Below, one piece after another: positions 43,157 through 52,058 of a stretch of 64,000 nucleotides of DNA (positions are counted from its first letter, which is position 1; each line of letters begins with the position of its first letter). The DNA is from Thermomonas sp. (GTDB lineage: Bacteria; Pseudomonadota; Gammaproteobacteria; Xanthomonadales; Xanthomonadaceae), in the NCBI RefSeq assembly GCF_019104945.1, contig NZ_JAHRWW010000011.1, positions 1-64,000 of the forward strand. The letters are read 5' to 3'. Made by a program: the position numbers and the translations under genes. The notes beneath the pieces were generated by a model. The model did no database searches. It had not been told where the DNA came from and worked only from the letters and a program-made list of their open reading frames with translations.

Positions 43157-44526
43157 CACTACCTTCGGGTTTTATTGAAACCGCCGACGCATTGCCGCTG
43201 CACATCGTCAGCAAATCCACGTATTCAACCTGGCTACAAACCCAGCCCAGCCACGTGCAGCATTGGCTAAGTGCGCAGCGTTTTGACGCCAGTGCGGGCA
43301 GCCTGCAAACCTGGGCCGACGCGCAGGGCCAACTTGCCGCCGCCGTGGCCGGTGTGGAAGACACCCTTGACCCTTACGCCTACGCGCACATTCCGCGCGC
43401 CCTTCCAGACGCCCACTGGCGGGCCGAAGGTGAGGCACTGAACGATGACGCACGCCACGCCCTCCAACTGGGCTGGGGCTTGGGGCTGTATCGGTTTAGC
43501 CGCTACAAAACCCACAAAACACCCGATGTGCATTTACTGGGCCCGTTTGATCCAGAAATCTTCAATGTGCTGGCCGCCTGCCTGCGCGTGCGCGATCTGG
43601 TCAACACGCCCACCGAACATATGGGCCCGGATGAACTTGAAGCCGTGGCGCGCAGCGTCGCCAACACCCACGGCGCGCAATTGAGTGTCATCGCTGGCGA
43701 CGCCCTGCTGACACATAACTACCCCGCCATCCACGCGGTGGGGCGCGCCTCGCACCGTGCGCCGCGCTTATTGGAACTCACCTGGGGCGATACCACACAT
43801 CCGCATATCGCCATTTGTGGCAAAGGCGTGTGCTTCGACACCGGCGGGCTGGACTTAAAAGCCGCCGCCGGCATGCGCAACATGAAGAAGGACATGGGCG
43901 GCGCGGCGCACGCGCTGGCACTGGCCGAACTGATCATGGCGCAGCAGCTTCCGTTACGCCTCACCCTGCTGATCCCGGCAGTAGAAAACGCGGTAGGCCC
44001 CAATGCCTTCCGCCCCGGCGAAGTGGTGAGCACACGCAAAGGCGTCAGCGTGGAAATTGACAATACCGACGCCGAAGGCCGCATGGTGCTGTGCGATACG
44101 CTTACCCGCGCCTGCGAGCTCAAGCCCGATGTGCTGCTGGACTTCGCCACGCTCACCGGTGCCGCGCGCGTGGCGCTTGGCCCCGATCTGCCCGCGCTTT
44201 ACGCCAATGACGAAGCGCTGGCCAATGACTGGCTCAGCGCCGGCACCCAAGCGCGCGACCCGCTTTGGCGGATGCCACTATGGCGCCCCTATCTGCGCTA
44301 CCTCACCAGCGGCATTGCCGACCTCGCCAACGCCAGCAACACCACCATGGCCGGTAGCGTCACCGCCGCGCTGTATTTAGAGCGTTTTGTGGATGAAGGG
44401 CAGCGCTGGGCGCATGTGGACGTGTACGCATGGAACGATAGCGACCGCCCCGGCCGCCCAGCAGGTGGCGAGGCGATGAGCCTGCGCGCAGCCTACGCCA
44501 TGCTCAAGGCCCGCGCCGAAGCGTAA
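43153..44526 (+). CDS. M17 leucyl aminopeptidase family protein
   Basis: A 457-residue metallopeptidase. The diagnostic NTDAEGRMVL block is near residue 306, with GKGVCFDTGGLDLKAAAGMRNMKKDMGGAA (metal ligands and catalytic Lys) and DFATLTGAARVALG around it. The N-terminal domain is less conserved, as in PepB-like forms. Two-metal enzymes of this family remove N-terminal residues in the cytosol. It is coupled to the HAD gene upstream. Confidence 0.93.
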   Translation: MTLPSGFIETADALPLHIVSKSTYSTWLQTQPSHVQHWLSAQRFDASAGSLQTWADAQGQLAAAVAGVEDTLDPYAYAHIPRALPDAHWRAEGEALNDDARHALQLGWGLGLYRFSRYKTHKTPDVHLLGPFDPEIFNVLAACLRVRDLVNTPTEHMGPDELEAVARSVANTHGAQLSVIAGDALLTHNYPAIHAVGRASHRAPRLLELTWGDTTHPHIAICGKGVCFDTGGLDLKAAAGMRNMKKDMGGAAHALALAELIMAQQLPLRLTLLIPAVENAVGPNAFRPGEVVSTRKGVSVEIDNTDAEGRMVLCDTLTRACELKPDVLLDFATLTGAARVALGPDLPALYANDEALANDWLSAGTQARDPLWRMPLWRPYLRYLTSGIADLANASNTTMAGSVTAALYLERFVDEGQRWAHVDVYAWNDSDRPGRPAGGEAMSLRAAYAMLKARAEA

Positions 44527-44539
44527 CCTATTGCCTTTG

Positions 44540-44568
44540 TTGCTATTTTTTTAAGCCGCCTGCATAAT
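44540..44568 (+). promoter_or_regulatory. Candidate sigma-70 promoter of rpmB-rpmG
   Basis: TTGCTA (44540-44545) and CATAAT (44563-44568) are 17 bp apart. A hairpin AGCCGCCT-N7-AGGCGGCT (44554-44576) overlaps the -10. It lacks a T-run downstream, so it is not a normal terminator for the aminopeptidase gene. Confidence 0.55.
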
Positions 44569-44666
44569 AGGCGGCTCGCTGCGCTTTGCAGCGCCTTCCC
44601 GATAATCCCATCGGGGCCGCCGTCACCCGGGCTACGGGCGACAATCACACACCATCGAGGTGCCCA

Positions 44667-44903
44667 ATGTCTAAAGTCTGCCAAGTTACCGGCAAGCGTA
44701 CGACGACAGGTAATAACGTCTCGCACTCCAACCGCAAGACGCGTCGTCGCTTCCAACCTAACCTTCACGAGCGCCGTTTTTGGGTTGCCTCGGAAAACCG
44801 TTGGGTCAAACTGCGTGTTTCCGCTGCTGCGCTGCGCACCATCGACAAGAACGGTATCGACGCCGTCCTCGCCGACCTGCGTAAGCAGGGCGAGAAGGTC
44901 TAA
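44667..44903 (+). CDS. rpmB: Large ribosomal subunit protein bL28
   Basis: A 78-residue basic protein, [29 protein letters not shown] at the start, matching L28 in length and sequence. It binds 23S rRNA in the 50S subunit. Followed 11 bp later by rpmG. Confidence 0.97.
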   Translation: MSKVCQVTGKRTTTGNNVSHSNRKTRRRFQPNLHERRFWVASENRWVKLRVSAAALRTIDKNGIDAVLADLRKQGEKV

Positions 44904-44914
44904 GGAGAACAATC

Positions 44915-45079
44915 ATGGCAACCAAGCGCGATAAAATCCGTCTGATCTCCTCGGCCGGCACCGGTCATTTCTACACGACCGACAAAAACAAAAAGAACAC
45001 CCCGAACAAGATGGAAGTCAGCAAGTACGACCCCGTTGTTCGTAAGCACGTGATGTACAAAGAAGGCAAGATCAAGTAA
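44915..45079 (+). CDS. rpmG: Large ribosomal subunit protein bL33
   Basis: A 54-residue protein, [20 protein letters not shown] then [18 protein letters not shown]. The cysteine pairs of zinc-binding L33 are absent, so it is the zinc-independent form. TAAGGAG precedes the ATG. rpmB-rpmG form an operon closed by a terminator. Confidence 0.97.
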   Translation: MATKRDKIRLISSAGTGHFYTTDKNKKNTPNKMEVSKYDPVVRKHVMYKEGKIK

Positions 45080-45106
45080 GCCGCTCTGCTGCTACTTTGC
45101 CTTATG

Positions 45107-45135
45107 AAAACCCGCCCATCGTGGCGGGTTTTTGT
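45107..45135 (+). terminator. Intrinsic terminator of rpmB-rpmG
   Basis: AAACCCGCC (45108-45116) pairs with GGCGGGTTT (45123-45131) around a six-base loop, followed by more T. It also faces the convergent GNAT gene and can serve both. Confidence 0.88.
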
Positions 45136-45642
45136 TTATAGCAACCTCTCAAACGCCATGCGCGGCGAGCCTTGATATTCCACCTCTCCACAATAGGTAT
45201 AGCCCAGCCGCTTGAGCGTGCTCAGCATCGCCGTGTTATCAAAATTTGTATCCAGCCGAACGCTGAAAATCCCCTGCTGCGCGCCCCATGTTTCCACCTG
45301 TTGCAGCAGCGCCGCCGCAATGCCGCCACCAGCATGCTGCCGCGCGCGCGCCACGCGGTGCACCACCACATACGGCCGATCGCTTAACCACTGCCCTTCA
45401 ATACTGGCGTATGCAGGCTCCGGGCGAGTAATCACCGCCGCATAAGCCAAGAGCGCGCCCGCGCGTTCCAGCACAAAGCCTTCAGCGCGCGCGATGTCAT
45501 CTAGCACCGTTTGCCGATTGGGGTAGCCGTTCTGCCACTGCGTGCTGCCATCTTGGCGGCGCTGAATGATCGCGTCTTGCAAGATCTCCCAGACCGCATC
45601 GGCTTCTTCAAGCGCGGCCAAACGTAAGTGCACAGACTCCAT
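45136..45642 (-). CDS. GNAT-family N-acetyltransferase
   Basis: A 168-residue GNAT domain. LRLAALEEADAVWEILQDAI opens the fold; VVHRVARARQHAGGGIAAALLQQVE (around residues 92-117) is the acetyl-CoA pyrophosphate loop region, then VRLDTNFDNTAMLSTLKRLGYTYCGEVEY. The acceptor is unknown. It lies 9 bp after the META-domain lipoprotein gene on the same strand. Confidence 0.88.
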   Translation of the reverse strand: MESVHLRLAALEEADAVWEILQDAIIQRRQDGSTQWQNGYPNRQTVLDDIARAEGFVLERAGALLAYAAVITRPEPAYASIEGQWLSDRPYVVVHRVARARQHAGGGIAAALLQQVETWGAQQGIFSVRLDTNFDNTAMLSTLKRLGYTYCGEVEYQGSPRMAFERLL

Positions 45643-45651
45643 CGCCGCCTC

Positions 45652-46488
45652 TTATTTGCCCGAGGTGTCGGTTTCCACCGTCATATCCAACACATAGGCA
45701 TATTTCGATGCATCGGCGGGCGGATTATCGAGGGTATAGCGGTTGATCCGCAGCACGTTACGCACACCGTCTTGGTGCGTATAGCCTTCGATAGCGTCAT
45801 AGAAGTTTTCAAACGCTCCGGGGGCACCCACCTTCAAGCCTTTGTCGTCGTACTTGATCTCGCGCACCTGCAAGCATTGCTTGTTTGGGATTAGCGGGTG
45901 GCTACAGGGCTTAGTATGCGCCGCAACTTCCAAGAAGACACGCTCGCCGGGGCCGCCGTAGCGCGTTTCGGCGGTGGCTTGCCCCTTAAAGCGCAGCACG
46001 TCGCCAGCCGCATTGGTCAGCACCAATGTTGGCGTGGCCCCCTCTTCAATCTGCATGCCCAGCTTGCCTTGTAAGCGCTTGCCCACTTCGCGATCTAGCG
46101 CAGCAAGCGCCGGATCTGCACAGGCCATCAGCGTGGTTGCCATCGGCTCTACGGTAAGGCTATCACCCGTGGGGGTGTGGTGCGCGCTCAGCGTATTGCA
46201 GGTATTGCCCACCGAGATGGTGGAGGCGTTGAAATCCAGCCGAACAGGTTGATTAGCACGCACAAACAGCGCGTCGATGCGCTTGCCTGCGGCGTCACGC
46301 GCGTCATCCAGCAGCCAGTGGTAGCGCGTCAGGGTGAGCGCGGCGTGCAGCGCGCTGGGCTTGGCCGTGGCATTGCTTTTAACTTGTGCCGCCGGCGTGG
46401 TGGTGGTGGTTGTTTCCGTCATCGACACCGAAGCCGAACAGGCCGATAGCATCAGCGGCAGGCACACAGCAGCAAGCAAAGCTCGCAT
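45652..46488 (-). CDS. META/DUF4377-domain lipoprotein
   Basis: About 278 residues. The signal peptide ends in the lipobox LSAC (cysteine near residue 17), followed by a Thr-rich linker (TETTTTTTP). Residues about 50-165 form a META/HslJ-like domain (YHWLLDDARDAAGKRIDAL, SVGNTCNTLSAHHT), and residues about 180-278 match DUF4377 (VFLEVAAHTKPCSHPLIPNKQCLQVREIKYDDKG). HslJ relatives are linked to heat and novobiocin resistance. I set the start at ATG 46488, six bases after AAGGAG. Confidence 0.88.
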   Translation of the reverse strand: MRALLAAVCLPLMLSACSASVSMTETTTTTTPAAQVKSNATAKPSALHAALTLTRYHWLLDDARDAAGKRIDALFVRANQPVRLDFNASTISVGNTCNTLSAHHTPTGDSLTVEPMATTLMACADPALAALDREVGKRLQGKLGMQIEEGATPTLVLTNAAGDVLRFKGQATAETRYGGPGERVFLEVAAHTKPCSHPLIPNKQCLQVREIKYDDKGLKVGAPGAFENFYDAIEGYTHQDGVRNVLRINRYTLDNPPADASKYAYVLDMTVETDTSGK

Positions 46489-46517
46489 AAACACTCCTTT
46501 TCAAAAATACGCGCGGC

Positions 46518-47375
46518 TTACGCCGCAGCCGGTAGCCAGAGCAATAACAGCCCGCCCAAGACGAGCCGGTACACCGCAAACACGGTAAAACGATGATTCT
46601 GAATGTAATGCAGCAGCCACTTCACCGCGACAAAGGCGGTGAGCGCCGAGGCCGCGCAGGCCACGGCCAACGCGCCCCAGTTTTCCGCCCCGATGTCACC
46701 GTGCAGATACAGTGAGAGCAGCTCATAGCCGGTCGCCGCGAACATGGTGGGAATGCCAATCACAAACGCAAATTCAGTAGCAGCGGCGCGGCTGGTGGTG
46801 CCCGCCAACAACGCCACAAAAATCGTAGCTGCACTGCGCGAGGTGCCGGGAAAGACACCCGCGAGCACCTGCGCTGCCCCCACCAAAATGGCCACCGTCC
46901 AGCTGATCTGGGTGCGCTCACCGCGCCGTTCCGCGCTGCGCGCCGCCCATTGTTCGGCCAACACCATCCACACCGCACCGATGATGAGCGCCCACGCAAT
47001 CGGGTGCACCGTGTCTGGAAGCTCCCAACCCAGTTTTTTTACCAGCAGACCGCCCAGTGCCGTTACCGCAAACGCGGCCAGCAATTTATAGGCGTAATCG
47101 CGCGACTGCGCCGGGCTGGCATTGATGCCTAGCGGGTCATACGCCGCTGGGGCGTCTTTCCCCACAAACGCCTGCAGCATGCCCCACAGCCGCTTCCAGT
47201 AGATCAGGGTGATCGCAAGGATGGCCCCGGCTTGAATGGCAATAATGAACAGCGCCGAGTAGTGGCGATCTAACAAATATTCGGCAATCAGCAGGTGGCC
47301 CGTGCTGGAAATGGGTAGAAACTCGGTGAGCCCTTCAATGATGCCAAGCAACAGGGCGGCCAAAAAATCATTCAT
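46518..47375 (-). CDS. uppP: Undecaprenyl-diphosphatase
   Basis: A 285-residue inner-membrane enzyme (BacA/UppP) recycling undecaprenyl pyrophosphate for peptidoglycan synthesis. GIIEGLTEFLPISSTGHLLIAEYLL (residues 12-36) contains the catalytic Glu/Ser/His region, and GVFPGTSRSAATI (around 177-189) carries the PGxSRS active motif. About eight helices are visible. Overexpression of this family gives bacitracin resistance. Confidence 0.95.
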   Translation of the reverse strand: MNDFLAALLLGIIEGLTEFLPISSTGHLLIAEYLLDRHYSALFIIAIQAGAILAITLIYWKRLWGMLQAFVGKDAPAAYDPLGINASPAQSRDYAYKLLAAFAVTALGGLLVKKLGWELPDTVHPIAWALIIGAVWMVLAEQWAARSAERRGERTQISWTVAILVGAAQVLAGVFPGTSRSAATIFVALLAGTTSRAAATEFAFVIGIPTMFAATGYELLSLYLHGDIGAENWGALAVACAASALTAFVAVKWLLHYIQNHRFTVFAVYRLVLGGLLLLWLPAAA

Positions 47376-47419
47376 AACGCGGTCGGTTCAAGCGGTGGCA
47401 AAGGATAACCCGCGCAACA

Positions 47420-47468
47420 CGCACTATTTTTGTGAAATAGCGATTTAATTTTGCACGGTTATAGTGCA
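47420..47468 (+). promoter_or_regulatory. Tandem NtrC-binding sites upstream of glnA
   Basis: TGCACGGTTATAGTGCA (47452-47468) fits TGCAC-N7-GTGCA exactly. CGCACTATTTTTGTGAA (47420-47436) is a weaker copy. Their centres are 32 bp apart, three helical turns, as at the E. coli glnA enhancer. Confidence 0.88.
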
Positions 47469-47517
47469 TTTATTCTTTAACGAACTTTAATTCTCTTTAG
47501 TTTCAATGCGTTATCGC

Positions 47518-47534
47518 TTGGCACGCCACTTGCT
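47518..47534 (+). promoter_or_regulatory. Sigma-54 promoter of glnA
   Basis: TTGGCACGCCACTTGCT matches the sigma-54 consensus with GG at 47520-47521 (-24) and GC at 47532-47533 (-12). Transcription should start near 47545, about 30 bp before the glnA ATG. Confidence 0.92.
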
Positions 47535-47576
47535 AGAACCTGTGTGTTCCCACTCCCTCCATTCAAGGAATGCCCG

Positions 47577-48986
47577 ATGTCGCTCGAATTCGTTGAAACA
47601 CTGATCAAAAATCACAAGATTGAGTTCGTTGACCTGCGTTTTGCTGATCTGCGCGGTGTGCAGCATCACGTCACCTTCCCCAAATCCATCGTCGATGCCA
47701 GCCTGTTTGAAGACGGCAAGATGTTTGACGGCAGCTCGATCATTGGCTGGCGCGGCATCCAGAACTCCGACATGGTGCTGCTGCCCGACCCATCCACCGC
47801 TTATGTGGACCCATTCACCGCTGACCCAACCCTAGTGCTGATCTGCGACATCCTCGACCCGGCCACCATGCAGGCCTATTCCCGCGACCCGCGCGGTGTG
47901 GCCAAGCGCGCGGAAGCCTTCTTGAAGTCCACCGGCCTCGCGGATCAAGCCTTTTTCGGCCCCGAGCCCGAATTTTTCATCTTCGATAGCGTGCGCTTTG
48001 CCAACGAGATGGGCCATACCTTCTTCCAGATCGATTCCGAGGAAGCACACTGGAACTCCGCGCGCGAATACGCTGGCGGCAACAGCGGCTACCGGCCAAT
48101 GGTGAAGGGTGGCTACTTCCCGGTGGCCCCACTGGACTCGTTACACGACCTACGCGCCGAGATGTGCAAGACCTTGGAGCAGGTCGGCATCGAAGTGGAA
48201 GTGCACCACCACGAAGTGGCCAATGCGGGGCAGTGCGAGATCGGCACCAAATTCAATTCGCTGACGAAAAAGTCCGACGAATTGTTGGCGATGAAATACA
48301 TCATCAAAAACGTGGCGCACCGCAACGGCAAGACCGTCACCTTCATGCCCAAACCCATCGTTGGTGACAACGGCAGCGGTATGCACGTGCATATGTCGTT
48401 GGCCAAGGGCGGCGTCAATCTATTTTCCGGTGATGGCTACGGCGGCCTAAGCCAGATGGCGCTGTGGTTCATCGGCGGTATCTTCAAGCATGCGCGCGCG
48501 GTCAATGCGTTCACCAACTCCAGCACCAATAGCTACAAGCGCTTGGTGCCGGGCTATGAAGCACCGGTGATGTTGGCCTACTCGGCCAGCAACCGGTCGG
48601 CCTCCTGCCGCATTCCGTATGTGGCCAACCCGAAGGCGCGCCGCATTGAGATGCGCTTCCCCGACCCGATGAACAGCGGCTACCTGACCTTCGCCGCGCT
48701 GATGATGGCCGGCCTTGACGGCATCAAGAACCAGATCGACCCGGGTGAGCCTTCCGACAAAGATCTGTACGACTTGCCGCCGGAAGAAGAAAAGAACTTC
48801 CCCACCGTCTGCCATTCGCTAGACCAAGCGTTGGAAGCGCTGGACGCCGACCGTGAATTTCTCAAGGCCGGTGGCGTGTTCACCGATGACCTCATCGATG
48901 CGTATATCGGCTTGAAGATGAAGGAAGTGACCGCGTTCCGCGCTGCCACCCACCCGCTGGAATACCAGCTGTACTACACGCTGTAA
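47577..48986 (+). CDS. glnA: Type I glutamine synthetase
   Basis: A 469-residue enzyme joining ammonia to glutamate with ATP; dodecamer in the cytosol. [58 protein letters not shown] and [11 protein letters not shown] are conserved active-site blocks. DLYDLPPEE places the adenylylated tyrosine at codon 398 (Tyr397 in enteric numbering), so GlnE control is expected. Upstream are two NtrC sites and a sigma-54 promoter. The ntrB-ntrC pair lies 2 kb away beyond an opposing GGDEF-EAL gene. Confidence 0.98.
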   Translation: MSLEFVETLIKNHKIEFVDLRFADLRGVQHHVTFPKSIVDASLFEDGKMFDGSSIIGWRGIQNSDMVLLPDPSTAYVDPFTADPTLVLICDILDPATMQAYSRDPRGVAKRAEAFLKSTGLADQAFFGPEPEFFIFDSVRFANEMGHTFFQIDSEEAHWNSAREYAGGNSGYRPMVKGGYFPVAPLDSLHDLRAEMCKTLEQVGIEVEVHHHEVANAGQCEIGTKFNSLTKKSDELLAMKYIIKNVAHRNGKTVTFMPKPIVGDNGSGMHVHMSLAKGGVNLFSGDGYGGLSQMALWFIGGIFKHARAVNAFTNSSTNSYKRLVPGYEAPVMLAYSASNRSASCRIPYVANPKARRIEMRFPDPMNSGYLTFAALMMAGLDGIKNQIDPGEPSDKDLYDLPPEEEKNFPTVCHSLDQALEALDADREFLKAGGVFTDDLIDAYIGLKMKEVTAFRAATHPLEYQLYYTL

Positions 48987-49041
48987 TACCGTAAGGCATT
49001 CGCCAAACAAGGAAGCACGCACCGACAGGCGCGTGCTTCTT

Positions 49042-50937
49042 TCATCCGCCATGTGCGCGTACGTAGGCGACAAACGCCTCTGCCGGAAGCGCCGGCGACC
49101 AGTGATAGCCTTGGCCAAACTCACAGCCAAATGCCTGTAGCTTGGCCAAGGCCTGCGCGTCTTCCACACCTTCCGCCACAACCTCTAAATCTAAGTGGTG
49201 GGCCATTTCGATCACGGCACGCACCAGCCCTTCGTCATGTTTGTCTTGGCACATGGTGCGCACAAATGATTGGTCGATCTTCAGGCGATGCACGGCAAAG
49301 CGGCGCAAATAGCCCAAGTTGGAATAGCCTGTTCCGAAGTCATCAATGGCAATTTTTACACCGCGCGCTGAGAGGCGTTGCAATATTTCTTGCAAATGCT
49401 GTGTGTCGGCCATCAGCACCGATTCGGTCAGTTCAAGCTCCAGCGCCGAAGCGTCCAAGCCGGAAAATTCCAACGCGCGCATCACGTCTTGTTCGATATC
49501 TCCACGACGAAATTGCAGTGGCGAGACGTTCACCGCCATCAACAACCCATTCAAACCTTGCTGCTTCCAAGCGCGCGCCTCCACGCAGGCTTTGCGCAGC
49601 ACCCAAGTGCCAAGTTCGTGGATCAAACCGCTGCGCTCAGCGATTGCGATGAACATATCTGGTGGAATAAAACCACGCTCGGGATGACGCCAACGCAGCA
49701 GCGCTTCGGCCCCACAAATACGCTCTGTTTTGAGATCCCACTGTGGTTGGTAGTACAGCTGAAGTTCGCCATTGGCCATTGCGGTGCGCAAATTAGCAGC
49801 AATCTGCAATTGCTCCACCGCGCTTTCATTCATGCTGTTATCAAAGAAGCAGAACGTATTGCGCCCCCGCTCTTTGGCTTTGTACATCGCCGTATCGGCA
49901 TTACGCAGCAGCACGTCGGGGCTATCACCATCGCGCGGAGCAACGGCAATGCCCAGCGAAGCGGTGACCAAAATATCGATACCCGCTACTTCAAATGACC
50001 GGCGCAGGGTATGGGTTACTTTTGCCACGACCTCAACGATGGCGTCTTCGTTTTCTAATTCGCCCAGCAAGATCAGAAATTCGTCACCTGAAATCCGCGC
50101 CACCGTATCGGATTCGCGCACGCACTCAGAAACCCGCTTACCTACTTGCCGCAGCAAGTCGTCACCACTGAAATGCCCTAGTGAATCGTTGATGGTCTTG
50201 AAGTTGTCTAAATCCAAGAACAGCACCGCTACCATGCCGCCATCGAGGCGCGCTAGCCCAAGGAGGTGTTCCAAACGATCCATGGCCAATGCGCGGCTGG
50301 GCAGGCCGGTGAGCGCGTCGCGCTGCACCAAGGTTTCTACTTGCACTTGCGCATCCAAAAGTGCCTGTTTTTCTGCTTGCAAGCGGGACAATGTATGGCG
50401 CAGCTCCTTAGAAAGCTCCCAAACGAAATAACCCGCCACTAAGGTCACCATCACCATGATGACCAAGCGCTGCGGCCCAACGGGTTGCGCGATGCTGAGA
50501 TGCATGCCTGTTTCATGCAGGGCATACAGCCCCACCAAAATGGCCACACCGCCGGCCGTCATCACCACTAATGTTCGACCAGACGAAAACAGCCCGGCAA
50601 ACACAAGTAGCACGGGAATGGACATGGGGGCTTCGTCATACAGCCCTTGGCTGAGCAGCGCCAGCCAGCCCAGCCCAAGTAATAACGTGGTGAGTGTCGT
50701 TGCAACGGCCCGCGCCAACTTGCCCCGCTCACACCACCAAAGCGCCAGACCAAACAACAGAAACAGCGCGATATCCGCAGAGAAATTGATCCACCGCATG
50801 CGGTAGAGGTTCATCCCCGCGAGGATCGTAAATGCCAGCAGCAAGACGAGCAGCATCTGCCGAAGCCGCTGCTGATGGAAGGTCAGCACGCGATCGGGTG
50901 GGGGCTGGTTGGGCTCGGGGGGGGAGTCGTTCGCCAT
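49042..50937 (-). CDS. Membrane GGDEF-EAL protein
   Basis: About 631 residues. Five or six transmembrane helices occupy residues 25-175. The GGDEF domain (about 205-365) has SGDEF in place of GGDEF, with an RESD inhibitory site upstream, so cyclase activity is doubtful. The EAL domain (about 380-630) retains EALLRW, NVSPLQF, ELTESVL, DDFGTGYSNL and AEGVED, so c-di-GMP phosphodiesterase activity is likely. The start at ATG 50937 is preferred over GTG 50946. A run of eight C occurs near codon 8. It lies between glnA and ntrB on the opposite strand. Confidence 0.9.
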   Translation of the reverse strand: MANDSPPEPNQPPPDRVLTFHQQRLRQMLLVLLLAFTILAGMNLYRMRWINFSADIALFLLFGLALWWCERGKLARAVATTLTTLLLGLGWLALLSQGLYDEAPMSIPVLLVFAGLFSSGRTLVVMTAGGVAILVGLYALHETGMHLSIAQPVGPQRLVIMVMVTLVAGYFVWELSKELRHTLSRLQAEKQALLDAQVQVETLVQRDALTGLPSRALAMDRLEHLLGLARLDGGMVAVLFLDLDNFKTINDSLGHFSGDDLLRQVGKRVSECVRESDTVARISGDEFLILLGELENEDAIVEVVAKVTHTLRRSFEVAGIDILVTASLGIAVAPRDGDSPDVLLRNADTAMYKAKERGRNTFCFFDNSMNESAVEQLQIAANLRTAMANGELQLYYQPQWDLKTERICGAEALLRWRHPERGFIPPDMFIAIAERSGLIHELGTWVLRKACVEARAWKQQGLNGLLMAVNVSPLQFRRGDIEQDVMRALEFSGLDASALELELTESVLMADTQHLQEILQRLSARGVKIAIDDFGTGYSNLGYLRRFAVHRLKIDQSFVRTMCQDKHDEGLVRAVIEMAHHLDLEVVAEGVEDAQALAKLQAFGCEFGQGYHWSPALPAEAFVAYVRAHGG

Positions 50938-50996
50938 TGCTGCCACGATACAGGGCTAGAACCAAGGTGCAATAGGGCTGTGGTAGCGATGGTTTT

Positions 50997-51013
50997 TGCA
51001 CTAAATTAGTGCA
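50997..51013. promoter_or_regulatory. NtrC-binding site overlapping the ntrB start
   Basis: TGCACTAAATTAGTGCA is a perfect NtrC palindrome ending one base before the ATG at 51015. TAAATT (51002-51007) inside it could be a -10 seven bases from the ATG. Binding would block transcription, giving negative autoregulation of ntrBC. Confidence 0.85.
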
Positions 51014-51014
51014 A

Positions 51015-52058
51015 ATGCAAACGCCCATCGCGGATTCTCTACTCGACACCCTCACCACCCCACTGCTGCAGCTGGATGCGCAGGGCGTGGTGCACTACGC
51101 CAATGCTGGGATCGGGCGCTGGCTGCACACCAGTTGCCGCCGCCTGTTGGGGCTGCATGCGGCCGCGCTGGAGCGCGATAGCGATGTGCTCGCCGCCGCC
51201 CTTGTGCAGCAGCCCACGGCACCATTGCGACTGCGTCGGGTGGGTTTAGCCGCGCCCGGTAGCGAAGAGCTGCGCTTTGCTGACGTGTGGCTTACACCTA
51301 TTGATAGCGGGCTGTGGCTGGAAGCCCATCCGGTGGATGAGTTTGCCGATGGTGACCCCGCCGGGCTGCTGCCTGCGGCTCTAGCCGCTTCGCTGAAAGG
51401 CCTCGCGCATGAACTGCGCAACCCGCTGCTGGGTATCCAAGGCGCGGCGCAGCTGCTGGCGAGGCGCGTGGAACCGGAGGCGCGTGAATTAACGGGAATC
51501 ATTGAAGACGAAGTACAGCGTTTGGCCACGCTGGTTGATCACCTGCTGCATCCAGCGCCCCCGCGCGCGTTTACGCCAATGAATATCCATCTTGTGCTGG
51601 AACGCGTGCTGCGCCTGGCCGAAAACGATGCGGGCTGGGCGGTGCAGCTGCAGCGTGATTACGACCCTTCGCTGCCCGACCTAACCGGCGATGCCGATCG
51701 ACTGACCCAAGCCGTGTGGAATCTTGTGCGCAATGCAATGGAGGCCGGCGCCGGCAGTATCCATCTACGCACCCGCGCCGAGCACAGCGTCAAAATTGGT
51801 GAAGACTGGTGGCCAATGGCGCTGCGTTTAGAGGTGATCGACAACGGCCACGGCGTCCCAACGGAACTGGCTGAGCACTTATTCCTGCCCTTGGTCAGCG
51901 GACGCGCAAGCGGCAGTGGTCTTGGGCTGGCACTGGCCCAGCAGATCGCACGCGAACATCGTGGCGCACTGACCTGGCGCTCGCGCCCGGGGCATACCGT
52001 GTTCACCTTACTATTGCCGTTGGGCGAACACGAAGAGGCGCGCGACGCACATGCCTAA
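51015..52058 (+). CDS. ntrB: Nitrogen-regulation sensor kinase NtrB
   Basis: A 347-residue cytosolic kinase with no transmembrane segment. A PAS domain fills residues about 5-115. The H-box LKGLAHELRNPLLGIQGAAQLL (near 130-150) carries the phosphorylated histidine; N-box QAVWNLVRNAMEAG, G1 EVIDNGHGVP and G2 GSGLGLALAQQIA follow. NtrB phosphorylates or dephosphorylates NtrC according to PII. Overlaps ntrC by 8 bp. Confidence 0.95.
   Translation: MQTPIADSLLDTLTTPLLQLDAQGVVHYANAGIGRWLHTSCRRLLGLHAAALERDSDVLAAALVQQPTAPLRLRRVGLAAPGSEELRFADVWLTPIDSGLWLEAHPVDEFADGDPAGLLPAALAASLKGLAHELRNPLLGIQGAAQLLARRVEPEARELTGIIEDEVQRLATLVDHLLHPAPPRAFTPMNIHLVLERVLRLAENDAGWAVQLQRDYDPSLPDLTGDADRLTQAVWNLVRNAMEAGAGSIHLRTRAEHSVKIGEDWWPMALRLEVIDNGHGVPTELAEHLFLPLVSGRASGSGLGLALAQQIAREHRGALTWRSRPGHTVFTLLLPLGEHEEARDAHA

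Noticed and set aside
44554..44576. Hairpin as terminator of the aminopeptidase gene
   Set aside because: T-run lies upstream, not downstream; it overlaps a likely rpmB promoter.
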